From an uncultured Lachnospiraceae bacterium (lineage in GTDB: Bacteria > Bacillota > Clostridia > Lachnospirales > Lachnospiraceae): DNA of 64,000 nt. A program made the position numbers and the translations under genes. Shown here piece by piece: positions 8,032-15,229 of this stretch. The stretch lies in assembly GCA_947174505.1 (NCBI GenBank), contig CAMWJF010000019.1, forward strand, positions 1 through 64,000, read 5' to 3'. A model generated the notes under the pieces. The model was not told the DNA's origin and made no database searches. It saw nothing but the letters and a program-made list of their open reading frames with translations. Positions within the stretch are counted from its first letter, which is position 1, and every line of letters starts with the position of its first letter.

Positions 8032-10635
8032 TTATTCGGACATATAAATGGCAATTTTCTCCTGCACAAGTTCCACCGCAGCCTCCAAACTGCATTTATC
8101 CTCCAGATACCACTTTCCGGCCTCCTGCACCGCGTCCTCCACAACCGCATCGGACAGATAAGGCGTACGGACAGAAGCAAGCAGCTCATACAGTTCCTGC
8201 GACTCCTGCTCTGTTGGCACATAAATGCTAAGCACAATCATCACGCCGCTGTCATCGACAAAACCATATCCGCTGAACGGCTCTCCCGGCTTGGCTCCAT
8301 CCGCAAGCTGCCCGCCCAGCGTTTTGATATATGTCTGTAACCCCTCTTCATTGACAGGAAATCCGGTAGGATAAATCATGCTCTGCATTTCCTTGGAGAG
8401 CACCTCCCGCAACAGCCCGCCGGACAACTCCGTCTTATCTGACGCCGCATTGATTCCCATCAGGGCGTAAGGGCGGAAAGCATCCTTCACACTCCCGGGC
8501 GTCAGAGCTGACTGGCAGTTCACACCCTTCTCCCCATTTTCCACTTTGTTGACGGACTTTAAAAAGGCATAATTATAGGCATTCTTCAGCTCTCCCAAAG
8601 CCACCTTCTCATTGCCCGCCACGATCTGCACTGCACCTCCCTGCAGATCATTGTAAGCAGCGACCTCGTTGCTGCTGGTAACCCAATTCTGTTCTCTCTC
8701 CAGATATTGCTGCAAAAGATTCTCCGGCAGTCCCTCCATACACGCATCGTAAATCCGTTTCGTCTGCTCCAGATAAGTGGTCATCTCCTCCACGTTGAGC
8801 TGTCCCCCGTCCTCAATCCACAACGGCGCGGATACAGGCATCAGCGCGTTCAGTATCATGTCCTCGCTGTATGTCTCCAGGATTCCCTCTCCCGGATGCT
8901 CTCTTCTGAGCTTCTCGATCATGTCCGCCAGCCCGGATAATTCTGACACATTTGTCATATTTTCCCGATCCGTCATATACAGAGATACGGTTATCGCCGC
9001 CGGAATCATATAGATTTTCCCGTCCGCCGTAAAACTTTCTTTGATGTTGGAAAGAATCTTCTCCTCCTTCTCCAGTTCCGTCAGATAGGGTGCCAGGTCT
9101 GCAAGCACGCCCTTTTCCACATAGGAATCCGCCGGAAGTCCGTCCAGAATCAGGAAATCCGGCCCTTTGCCCGCCATGATTTCCGTATTCAGCTTCTTCA
9201 CCGCATCCTCCCTTGTGACGCCGCTCTCCTCATCCATACCCACCCTGTATTCCACATAGACGTCGGGATACGCTCCCTGATAGCTGATAATCGCCTGCCT
9301 CAGAATATCGTTCTCCGTCAGGCTGTAGGCCGTGAGCGTCTGCGCCGGTACCGTGCTGATATTCGGATCATAGGTAAATGTTGATATTTTTCCCTCGGAA
9401 AAGGCCGCCATAAATCCCTCCTCCGCCGTCCTTATCATCTTCACCACATGTTTCATGGGATCGCTGAAGCTGGAAAGCCCGCCGTTGATCACCTGCTCCA
9501 TAACGGTGCCGCCGATCACATGACGGTATACCCCCTTGCTGCAGACCAGATATACGCCCGCTTCCTCTGCCGGAAAAATACTGTATGTGGATTCCACAAT
9601 CTGCCTGTTGACCGCGCAGTTTTCCTTCACAAAATCCGTGATCACATCATCCGCAATCCGCTCTTTCGTGTCCAGCGTATACAGGACGACACCCTCCTGC
9701 TCGTTTTTCACCGCCATATAGTTTTCCCAGACGCAGAACATATTCGGTGTGATATCCGCCGCCAGAAACAGCCTCGTCGTCCCTGTCTCCCGGTCGACCT
9801 CATAAATTTTCTGATCCATTGACGCCACAAAAAGCCTGCTGCCATCCTCCGAAAAACACAGGCTCGCAGCCACCTCGTACTCATCGGCAGGCACATCAAT
9901 CCACTTTGTCTCACCCTGCGCGGGAATCAGGCATATCTTATTAACGCTTTCGCCGTCCCCCGCTTCCTGATCTGCCGTCTGTCCTTCGCTGTCCTCTGTC
10001 TCATCCATCGCCGCAGAATCCCCGCTGTCCTCTGCCTCATCCATCGCCGCAGAATCTCCGCTGTCCTCTGCCTCATCTTCCGCTGTCGGTTCCCTGCTGT
10101 TTCCGGACTCTGTATCCTCCGCCGGTTTTTCATCCGCTTCCGCTCCGCCGTCTGCTTCGGCTTTCCCTTCATCCGCCGACTCTTCTCCGCCTTCGGACTC
10201 GTCTTCCGCCCCCTTCACCCTTCCAAAACTCTTACACAGAATGGCGGTACTTCCGTCAGGAGCCGCTTTCATGTCATATACATAATAATCCGTCGCAAGC
10301 TCTGCCCAACCCGGCAGCTCGTCCGGCTTCCATGTAGCGCCGCCGTCCCCGGAGGTCCAGCGCCCCTCCGCGCCGTTTTCCAAAAGTACCAGCCGCCCGT
10401 CCGAAAGCTCCTTCAAATCCAGGATTTCCCCGGTGTCCACATCCGCCATGGTCTCCACGTACCGCCCCATGGCCACGCTGTCGCCGGGCAGCTCCCCTGT
10501 CTTAGAGACAGTCCCGCCGTTTCCGTCCCCGGAAGCACCGCCGCATCCCGCCAAAGACACGGCAAGTATTCCCGCCATCCACAAGGCAGCAGCCCTCCCC
10601 CATCTCTTCTGTCGCTTCATCCCGCTCTTCTGCAT
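8032..10635 (-). CDS. Lipoprotein fusing a propeller-like half to a family 1 solute-binding half (copy 1)
   Basis: An 867-residue exported lipoprotein: signal peptide with lipobox SLAGC (Cys31), then a propeller-like half with an Asp-box motif (SGDGGATW). An acidic low-complexity insert of about 90 residues follows (roughly 125-230), then more propeller-like strands. From about residue 430 there is a family 1 extracellular solute-binding half (TAYSLTENDILRQAI, NTEIMAGKGPDFLILDG). Normal sugar-binding proteins are about 400-450 residues, so this is about twice as long. The ATG has GGAGG 9 nt upstream. It shares its whole architecture with the gene upstream and should feed or sense through the permeases downstream. 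The ligand is unknown. Confidence 0.82.
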   Translation of the reverse strand: MQKSGMKRQKRWGRAAALWMAGILAVSLAGCGGASGDGNGGTVSKTGELPGDSVAMGRYVETMADVDTGEILDLKELSDGRLVLLENGAEGRWTSGDGGATWKPDELPGWAELATDYYVYDMKAAPDGSTAILCKSFGRVKGAEDESEGGEESADEGKAEADGGAEADEKPAEDTESGNSREPTAEDEAEDSGDSAAMDEAEDSGDSAAMDETEDSEGQTADQEAGDGESVNKICLIPAQGETKWIDVPADEYEVAASLCFSEDGSRLFVASMDQKIYEVDRETGTTRLFLAADITPNMFCVWENYMAVKNEQEGVVLYTLDTKERIADDVITDFVKENCAVNRQIVESTYSIFPAEEAGVYLVCSKGVYRHVIGGTVMEQVINGGLSSFSDPMKHVVKMIRTAEEGFMAAFSEGKISTFTYDPNISTVPAQTLTAYSLTENDILRQAIISYQGAYPDVYVEYRVGMDEESGVTREDAVKKLNTEIMAGKGPDFLILDGLPADSYVEKGVLADLAPYLTELEKEEKILSNIKESFTADGKIYMIPAAITVSLYMTDRENMTNVSELSGLADMIEKLRREHPGEGILETYSEDMILNALMPVSAPLWIEDGGQLNVEEMTTYLEQTKRIYDACMEGLPENLLQQYLEREQNWVTSSNEVAAYNDLQGGAVQIVAGNEKVALGELKNAYNYAFLKSVNKVENGEKGVNCQSALTPGSVKDAFRPYALMGINAASDKTELSGGLLREVLSKEMQSMIYPTGFPVNEEGLQTYIKTLGGQLADGAKPGEPFSGYGFVDDSGVMIVLSIYVPTEQESQELYELLASVRTPYLSDAVVEDAVQEAGKWYLEDKCSLEAAVELVQEKIAIYMSE
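10000..10071. repeat. 36-bp tandem duplication in the acidic linker of the lipoprotein gene
   Basis: Two 36-bp units (10000-10035 and 10036-10071) differ at one base. They encode two copies of a 12-residue acidic segment containing AEDSGDSAAMDE. A partial third copy precedes them at about 9989. Such in-frame repeats can change length by slippage without breaking the frame. Confidence 0.85.
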
Positions 10636-10748
10636 CTGATTCGTCCTCCGCTTTCTTCTCCCTATATCCCAAATCCCCTACACAAAACATAAAGCCTCCT
10701 GCCACCCCGCCCTATACCAGAATTTCATTCATCTTCTCATACCCATGC

Positions 10749-10845
10749 GGAGAATGCCCGTCTTGTGGGCATTCTCCTGTGCGAAACATAGAACTTCTTG
10801 GCGTCCCGTCCTATGGCGGGACGTCTTTAGAAGTTCTTTTCGCAC
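10749..10845. repeat. Two-hairpin repeat after the second propeller/solute-binding gene
   Basis: Hairpin 1 (10749-10777) pairs GGAGAATGCCC with GGGCATTCTCC. Hairpin 2 (10779-10845) has outer arms GTGCGAAA/TTTCGCAC, then AGAACTTCT/AGAAGTTCT and GGCGTCCCG/CGGGACGTC. It ends 2 nt from the stop codon of the gene at 10848. It combines the hairpin plan of the other gene-end repeats with the core of the 59-bp element at 7790-7906. Confidence 0.8.
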
Positions 10846-10847
10846 TG

Positions 10848-13295
10848 TTATTCGGCCATATACAGCTCCACCTTCGCCTTAATCTTCTGCACCGCCTCAT
10901 TCTCGGACAAAAATCCCTGCAGATACTGCGCGCCGATCTCAATCACCGCATTCTCCACCACGGTATCCACCACATAAGGCGTCTTCACACCGGAACAGAT
11001 ATCATACAGCTCCTGAAATTCCTCCTTCGTCGGCATGTGGATATCCAGATGGAATTCCCTTCCATCCCCGTAAGAGCCGCCGACGGAACTTGACACCTCG
11101 CCATAGTCCACGTTCATGCCGCCATTCTGAAAAATCTTCCACTTGGGACTGAGCTGCTCTTTCAATGCCGTCTGGTTCACCATAAAGCCATCGTAAATGA
11201 GACTCTGTACCTGGGTGCCCATGATGATATCAAAAAACCGCTCCGCTTCCTCCTGATGCCCTGAAGAAGCATTCAGCCCCACCAGAACCGAGGGTTCAAA
11301 CACCCTGTCGCTCATCCCGTCAAAGACTTTAACTCCTACATCCGAATATCCGTCGCAATACTTCAGGGAGAGCATCTCCTGATACCCATAGACATTCTTT
11401 AGCATCCCCATGCCAAGCGCCATATTCTCCACCATAAAATCGTCTGCCTGCTGACTGATGCTGTTAAAGTTTTCGTAAGCCCAGCCTTCCGCCTTATAAT
11501 TGTCTTTCTGATATCCGTAACTTTCTTTTACGGTATCCGTAAGACCTTCCTGGGCCGTTTTGTAAATCCTGTCTGTCAGGGACAGATACTCCCGCAGCGA
11601 CTCCTCGTTGATGCCGCCCGACTCCTCGACAAAAGCGGTAGCAGCCACCGGCAGAAACCACCGCACCGTCGCCTCCTCGGAGAAAAACCGCCCGATTTCC
11701 GCATCCGGCTTCTCAGCCCTGATCCTCTCCGCCGCATCCGCCAGGGACGCATAGTCCCTGATGCTTTCCAAATCCGACTGTCTGCCCGCCAACATGGGAA
11801 TCTGGAAATAAACCGGCACCGTGTACACACCGCCCCCATGGTTGAACGCTTCCACGATGTTGGGAAGCAGCACGGCGTCCCCGGAAAGGCTGTCAATGTG
11901 CGGCTTCAGGTCTTTCAGAATCCCCTTTTCCTCATAGGATTTCACGGGAAGTCCGTCCATAATGATCACGTCCGGGCCCTTGCCTGCCATCAGCTCCGTA
12001 TTTAACTTCTTGATCGCATCCTCCGCCGCCTTTGCGTCCGTGCCGCTTATCCCCACCTCATATCTCACAAAAGTATCCGGGGTTTCCGCCTGGAACTGGG
12101 CAATGGCCTGCCGCACGGCATCCTGCTCCTTCAGGGAGTAGACTGAAATCATATTCTCCGGCACCGTGGGTACATCGGGATCATACTTGTAGAGCACCAC
12201 CTTCCCGCCGGAAAACAGTACCGCAAACTCATTCTCCCCGTACGCGGTGATCCCCAGCATATTCATGGATGGATTGCTGAAGCTGGTGAGCGCCCCGTCT
12301 ATGATCTGCTCCATGACGCTGCCGCCGATCACATGGCGGTACATTCCGCCTTTGCCAGCGATGTAAAGCACGCCGTCCTCACCTGGCGTCATATACACCG
12401 AAAAGCTGTCGTTGGCATAATACTCGTCTTTATAGTTTTCCTCCATGAAATCGGCAAGAATGTTGTCCTCCACCCACTTTTCTTCCTTTCGGTCATAGAT
12501 GGTAATGCCCTCTCTGGATGTGAGGAAAAACATATCATCTCCCTGAAATTTGATCAGATCAGGTTTCCACTCAAGGGACACCTCCTTCGTCAGCGTCCCG
12601 TTCTCCACATCCACCCGGTAGACCGTGCCCGTACCGACCACTGTGGTGAAAAGCTCCCCCTCCGGGGAATAAAAAATGTCATAAGCGAAACTGTCCTCCG
12701 ACTGCACAGGCAGCGAGTCAATCGTCTTCACCGTGCCGTCCGGCGCGGCCACATAGAGCGATGGGTCAAACGTACCGGTTCTGTCGTACTCCCCGTTCTC
12801 CGTGGAAAGCACAGCTACGGTGCCGTCCGGCGCAGCCGCCATGCTGAAAATATAATTCTCCTTCGAGAAGGTTTTCATGTTGTCAATCCCGGGAATCGGA
12901 ACCTCCTCCCAAGTCATGCCGCTGTCTGAAGAAATGAGCTGCCCTGCCCCGTCGTCCAAAATCAGCAGCCGCCCGTCTGAGAGTGTCGTGATCTTGTAAG
13001 ACCTGGACGTGTTTTCCGAAAGATCCACCGCCGTCTCCACATAACGCCCCATTGCTGTAGGCTCGCTCCCGGAAGCTCCTCCGTCGCTCTGCGTCTCACC
13101 GCCCGAAATGCCCGGAGTCCCGCCTTCCTTTATGGTGGAATCCTGCGCCCCAGAAGAATCCCCCGGCTCACTTTTTCCACAGCCGGCAAGTGTCCCCGCC
13201 ATTATGGCCAGTATCAGGCAGACCGCCAGCAGTCTTTTCACACTTCCGCCTTTTTTCTGATTTCCCCTTTTGCCATTATATAAACGCAACCTCAT
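10848..13295 (-). CDS. Lipoprotein fusing a propeller-like half to a family 1 solute-binding half (copy 2)
   Basis: A paralogue of the next gene downstream. The lipoprotein signal ends with lipobox TLAGC (Cys39 from this start). Its propeller-like half has an Asp-box (SSDSGMTW) and repeated APDGT turns. The solute-binding half contains SVYSLKEQDAVRQAI and NTELMAGKGPDVIIMDG. It lacks the long acidic insert of copy 1. I place the start at the ATG at 13295, which has AAAGGAAG upstream. A GTG at 13361 in the same frame overlaps the stop of the preceding lipoprotein gene, so translational coupling is possible. It belongs to the same gene run as the small lipoproteins and permeases. Confidence 0.82.
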   Translation of the reverse strand: MRLRLYNGKRGNQKKGGSVKRLLAVCLILAIMAGTLAGCGKSEPGDSSGAQDSTIKEGGTPGISGGETQSDGGASGSEPTAMGRYVETAVDLSENTSRSYKITTLSDGRLLILDDGAGQLISSDSGMTWEEVPIPGIDNMKTFSKENYIFSMAAAPDGTVAVLSTENGEYDRTGTFDPSLYVAAPDGTVKTIDSLPVQSEDSFAYDIFYSPEGELFTTVVGTGTVYRVDVENGTLTKEVSLEWKPDLIKFQGDDMFFLTSREGITIYDRKEEKWVEDNILADFMEENYKDEYYANDSFSVYMTPGEDGVLYIAGKGGMYRHVIGGSVMEQIIDGALTSFSNPSMNMLGITAYGENEFAVLFSGGKVVLYKYDPDVPTVPENMISVYSLKEQDAVRQAIAQFQAETPDTFVRYEVGISGTDAKAAEDAIKKLNTELMAGKGPDVIIMDGLPVKSYEEKGILKDLKPHIDSLSGDAVLLPNIVEAFNHGGGVYTVPVYFQIPMLAGRQSDLESIRDYASLADAAERIRAEKPDAEIGRFFSEEATVRWFLPVAATAFVEESGGINEESLREYLSLTDRIYKTAQEGLTDTVKESYGYQKDNYKAEGWAYENFNSISQQADDFMVENMALGMGMLKNVYGYQEMLSLKYCDGYSDVGVKVFDGMSDRVFEPSVLVGLNASSGHQEEAERFFDIIMGTQVQSLIYDGFMVNQTALKEQLSPKWKIFQNGGMNVDYGEVSSSVGGSYGDGREFHLDIHMPTKEEFQELYDICSGVKTPYVVDTVVENAVIEIGAQYLQGFLSENEAVQKIKAKVELYMAE

Positions 13296-13357
13296 CACGC
13301 TTTCCCACTTCCTTTCTGTATGTCCCGTACATCCTTTCCCCTCTGTTCCCGCATGAA

Positions 13358-14080
13358 TCACACAAATATCATGATCTCTATATTGTCTGCAAGGAAACTG
13401 CCGTCGTCCTGCCAGCTTCCTTTCATATGTGTCAGAATGCCCTCCTTCAGGTCCGCAAAAGAACCTTCTGCGGTTGAGACGTCCTCAGGACTGACGCCGC
13501 CGTTTTTGACCGTCTTAAGCTTCCAGCCACATCCCTGACCCACATGGACCGTGATCTTTTCCTCCTCTTCCTCATGTCCCGGCGCGGTGGCCACTGCATA
13601 ACTGGCATCGCCCTCAAGCCAGGTCTCCACTCTGGCTATCACAAAACTGTCCTGACTCACGCTGAGGACATCTCCCTCCAGCGATGCGCTCCCGGCAGAC
13701 TTCTGCTGTCCGCTGTCTTCCTGTGCGTTGTCCTGTGCTGCCGGATCGCCGCCTTCTCCATCCCCCGTCTGCGCTTCGTCCGCCGTATCGTCTGCCGGAC
13801 CGTTTCCTTCCCCCGTGTCATTTTCCGAATCCGCCTTGTCCTCTCCCATGGCTTCCGGTTCTCCCGGGTCTCCTGCCGTATCATTCTGTATCTCTTCCAC
13901 GTTCCCGGAGGAAACCTTTACCGGAACCGGCTCCTCCGCTTTTCCGCACCCCGCTGCCGTAAATGCCATGACCAGCACGCAGACCGCCGTCAGGACTGCT
14001 CTTCCTCCACTGCTTTTTCCACTCTGCTTTGTCTCCCCGGCATCCTTCTGTAATCCTGTCATCTTCTGAAAATGTATCAT
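13358..14080 (-). CDS. Small lipoprotein with acidic linker and DUF5666-like C-terminal domain (B)
   Basis: A 240-residue lipoprotein with lipobox TAAGC (Cys45). A very acidic, low-complexity linker follows (about 50-125), then a compact beta-rich domain with EGDVLSVSQDSFVIA, the end of which (KGSWQDDGSFLADNIEI) has the rhythm of DUF5666 or OB-like domains. The start ATG has AAGGAG 6 nt upstream. It lies 111 nt after lipoprotein A and directly before the propeller/solute-binding gene. A TTAGAG-type repeat box sits just upstream (14092-14135). The function is unknown; an extracytoplasmic binding or sensing partner of the cluster is inferred. Confidence 0.75.
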   Translation of the reverse strand: MIHFQKMTGLQKDAGETKQSGKSSGGRAVLTAVCVLVMAFTAAGCGKAEEPVPVKVSSGNVEEIQNDTAGDPGEPEAMGEDKADSENDTGEGNGPADDTADEAQTGDGEGGDPAAQDNAQEDSGQQKSAGSASLEGDVLSVSQDSFVIARVETWLEGDASYAVATAPGHEEEEEKITVHVGQGCGWKLKTVKNGGVSPEDVSTAEGSFADLKEGILTHMKGSWQDDGSFLADNIEIMIFV

Positions 14081-14091
14081 GCTCTCTCCTT

Positions 14092-14135
14092 ATCATACTA
14101 AAATTTTCTCTAAAGAATCTCTAAGAATCTTTAAA
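14092..14135 (-). promoter_or_regulatory. Response-regulator-like direct-repeat box upstream of lipoprotein B (site A)
   Basis: On the minus strand, TTTAAAG, CTTAGAG and TTTAGAG follow each other with starts 10-11 bp apart. Ten nt after the last comes TATGAT, a -10-like hexamer. The 20-nt core CTTAGAGATTCTTTAGAGAA matches site B at 18 of 20 positions and site C at 17 of 20. A start of transcription at the usual distance would fall at about 14085, inside or past the AAGGAG site, so this copy may act differently from the other two. Confidence 0.6.
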
Positions 14136-14191
14136 TCTTTCTGAAGCTGTCTTCATAAATAATCAAATACTTTTTCTTCCGTTTTCCGCCT

Positions 14192-14902
14192 TTAAACATA
14201 TTCTTCCATAATCACCTTCGTCGCCACAAAGGTCTCGCCGTCGTAATACCCTTCCAGCTCCACAGTCTGACCCGCCTGCAAATCCGTGGCCGCAGCCTCC
14301 CGCATGTCAATCCCGGCGCCGCCGCCCTGAATCGTCCAATACTCCACTCTGGTGTCCGCCGTAAATTTCACCGGGATTTTTTTCGCGTCCTTCACTTCCA
14401 GCAGGGTAACCATCCCATCGTCATCCAGCAGCGTGGTCTGTGCCAGTGTCATGCCGTCCGCCTTGGGCTCCTGCACTGTTCCGCCAAGATGCTCCGTTCC
14501 CTGCGATGTATGGACAGCCTGCCCTTTGTCCTGCGGCTCCTCTGCGTCCCCAGCGCCTGGGTCCGCCACATCCGTCTCCTGTGGCGGAAGCGGCTCCTCT
14601 CTTGCCCATTCGCCTTCCTGTGCCGCAGGAGTATCCGTTCCGCCTTCTTCCTGCGTGTCTGCCGATCCGTGATCCGCCCCGCCCGTATCTTCCTGCATCC
14701 CGGTCTGTGCCAAAGCATCCTCCTGCGCCTTCTTTGTCGCTGCCCCACTCCCTGCACACCCTGTCATACCCAAAAGCAATGTCAGCCCGAGTATCGCCGC
14801 CATCCTCTTCTCTCTTCTCATGCCACTCTCATCTTTTCCACTCTTTTCCTTTGTTTGTTGCACAAACTCTGCCATGGCATCACAGTTTCTTTCTTTTCTC
14901 AT
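14192..14902 (-). CDS. Small lipoprotein with acidic linker and DUF5666-like C-terminal domain (A)
   Basis: A 236-residue protein and the first gene of the accessory cluster. A polar N-terminal extension of about 28 residues precedes the hydrophobic signal with lipobox GMTGC (Cys49). An acidic, Gln/Pro-rich linker (about 55-145) leads to a beta-rich domain whose end (DLQAGQTVELEGYYDG, FVATKVIM) resembles DUF5666. The ATG has AGGAGGT 8 nt upstream, which supports the long N-terminus; an internal ATG at residue 28 would give a more usual signal peptide. It matches lipoprotein B in layout but not closely in sequence. Confidence 0.75.
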   Translation of the reverse strand: MRKERNCDAMAEFVQQTKEKSGKDESGMRREKRMAAILGLTLLLGMTGCAGSGAATKKAQEDALAQTGMQEDTGGADHGSADTQEEGGTDTPAAQEGEWAREEPLPPQETDVADPGAGDAEEPQDKGQAVHTSQGTEHLGGTVQEPKADGMTLAQTTLLDDDGMVTLLEVKDAKKIPVKFTADTRVEYWTIQGGGAGIDMREAAATDLQAGQTVELEGYYDGETFVATKVIMEEYV

Positions 14903-14981
14903 TTCCGTCTACCTCCTGCTGTATCCTTTCCGCGTGGTTCTTGTTTTTCCCATTTATGTAACCCGCCCTTTTCAATTTCCA

Positions 14982-15015
14982 ATCTTAGCAGACGTTTCTC
15001 TAAAGTATCTCTAAA
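14982..15015 (-). promoter_or_regulatory. Response-regulator-like direct-repeat promoter of lipoprotein A (site B)
   Basis: On the minus strand two TTTAGAG heptamers (15009-15015 and 14998-15004) lie with an 11-bp period. Ten nt after the second is TAAGAT (14982-14987), a -10-like hexamer. Expected transcription start is near 14975, giving a leader of about 70 nt. The 11-bp direct repeat just upstream of -10 is typical of promoters activated by OmpR/PhoB-type regulators. Confidence 0.65.
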
Positions 15016-15061
15016 TTTTCTTAAGGTTTTTTTGTGGCTTTTCTTAAGGTTTTCTTGTGGC
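15016..15061. repeat. 23-bp tandem repeat upstream of site B
   Basis: Two adjacent 23-bp units (15016-15038 and 15039-15061) differ at one base, and each contains TTTTCTTAAGGTTTT and TTGTGGC. The period is about two helical turns, so bound proteins would lie on the same DNA face. They abut site B on its upstream side, where an additional activator or regulator dimer could bind. Confidence 0.75.
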
Positions 15062-15110
15062 AAAAGAAATGGGGAAAGGACACACCCGCCAAAGCTCCTC
15101 CTAACAGAAC

Positions 15111-15157
15111 AAAAAAATGGTCTGCAAAATGTGAACTTCTCACACTTTGCAGACCAT
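15111..15157 (-). terminator. Rho-independent terminator of the hybrid kinase operon
   Basis: A long hairpin (15117-15157) pairs ATGGTCTGCAAA with TTTGCAGACCAT, and an inner TGTGA/TCACA extends it. On the minus strand it is followed by a run of seven T residues. It lies about 70 nt after the stop of the kinase gene ending at 15230 and separates that operon from the lipoprotein promoter. Confidence 0.9.
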
Positions 15158-15229
15158 TTTCTATTCTGTATCCATGAAACGCCACACAGTGGCTCAGATT
15201 TTCCGGGAACCCGCCATTGACTGCGCCCG

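Noticed and set aside
12333..12929. 198-codon plus-strand open frame
   Set aside because: Antisense to the second large lipoprotein gene, rich in His and Arg, with no recognisable features.
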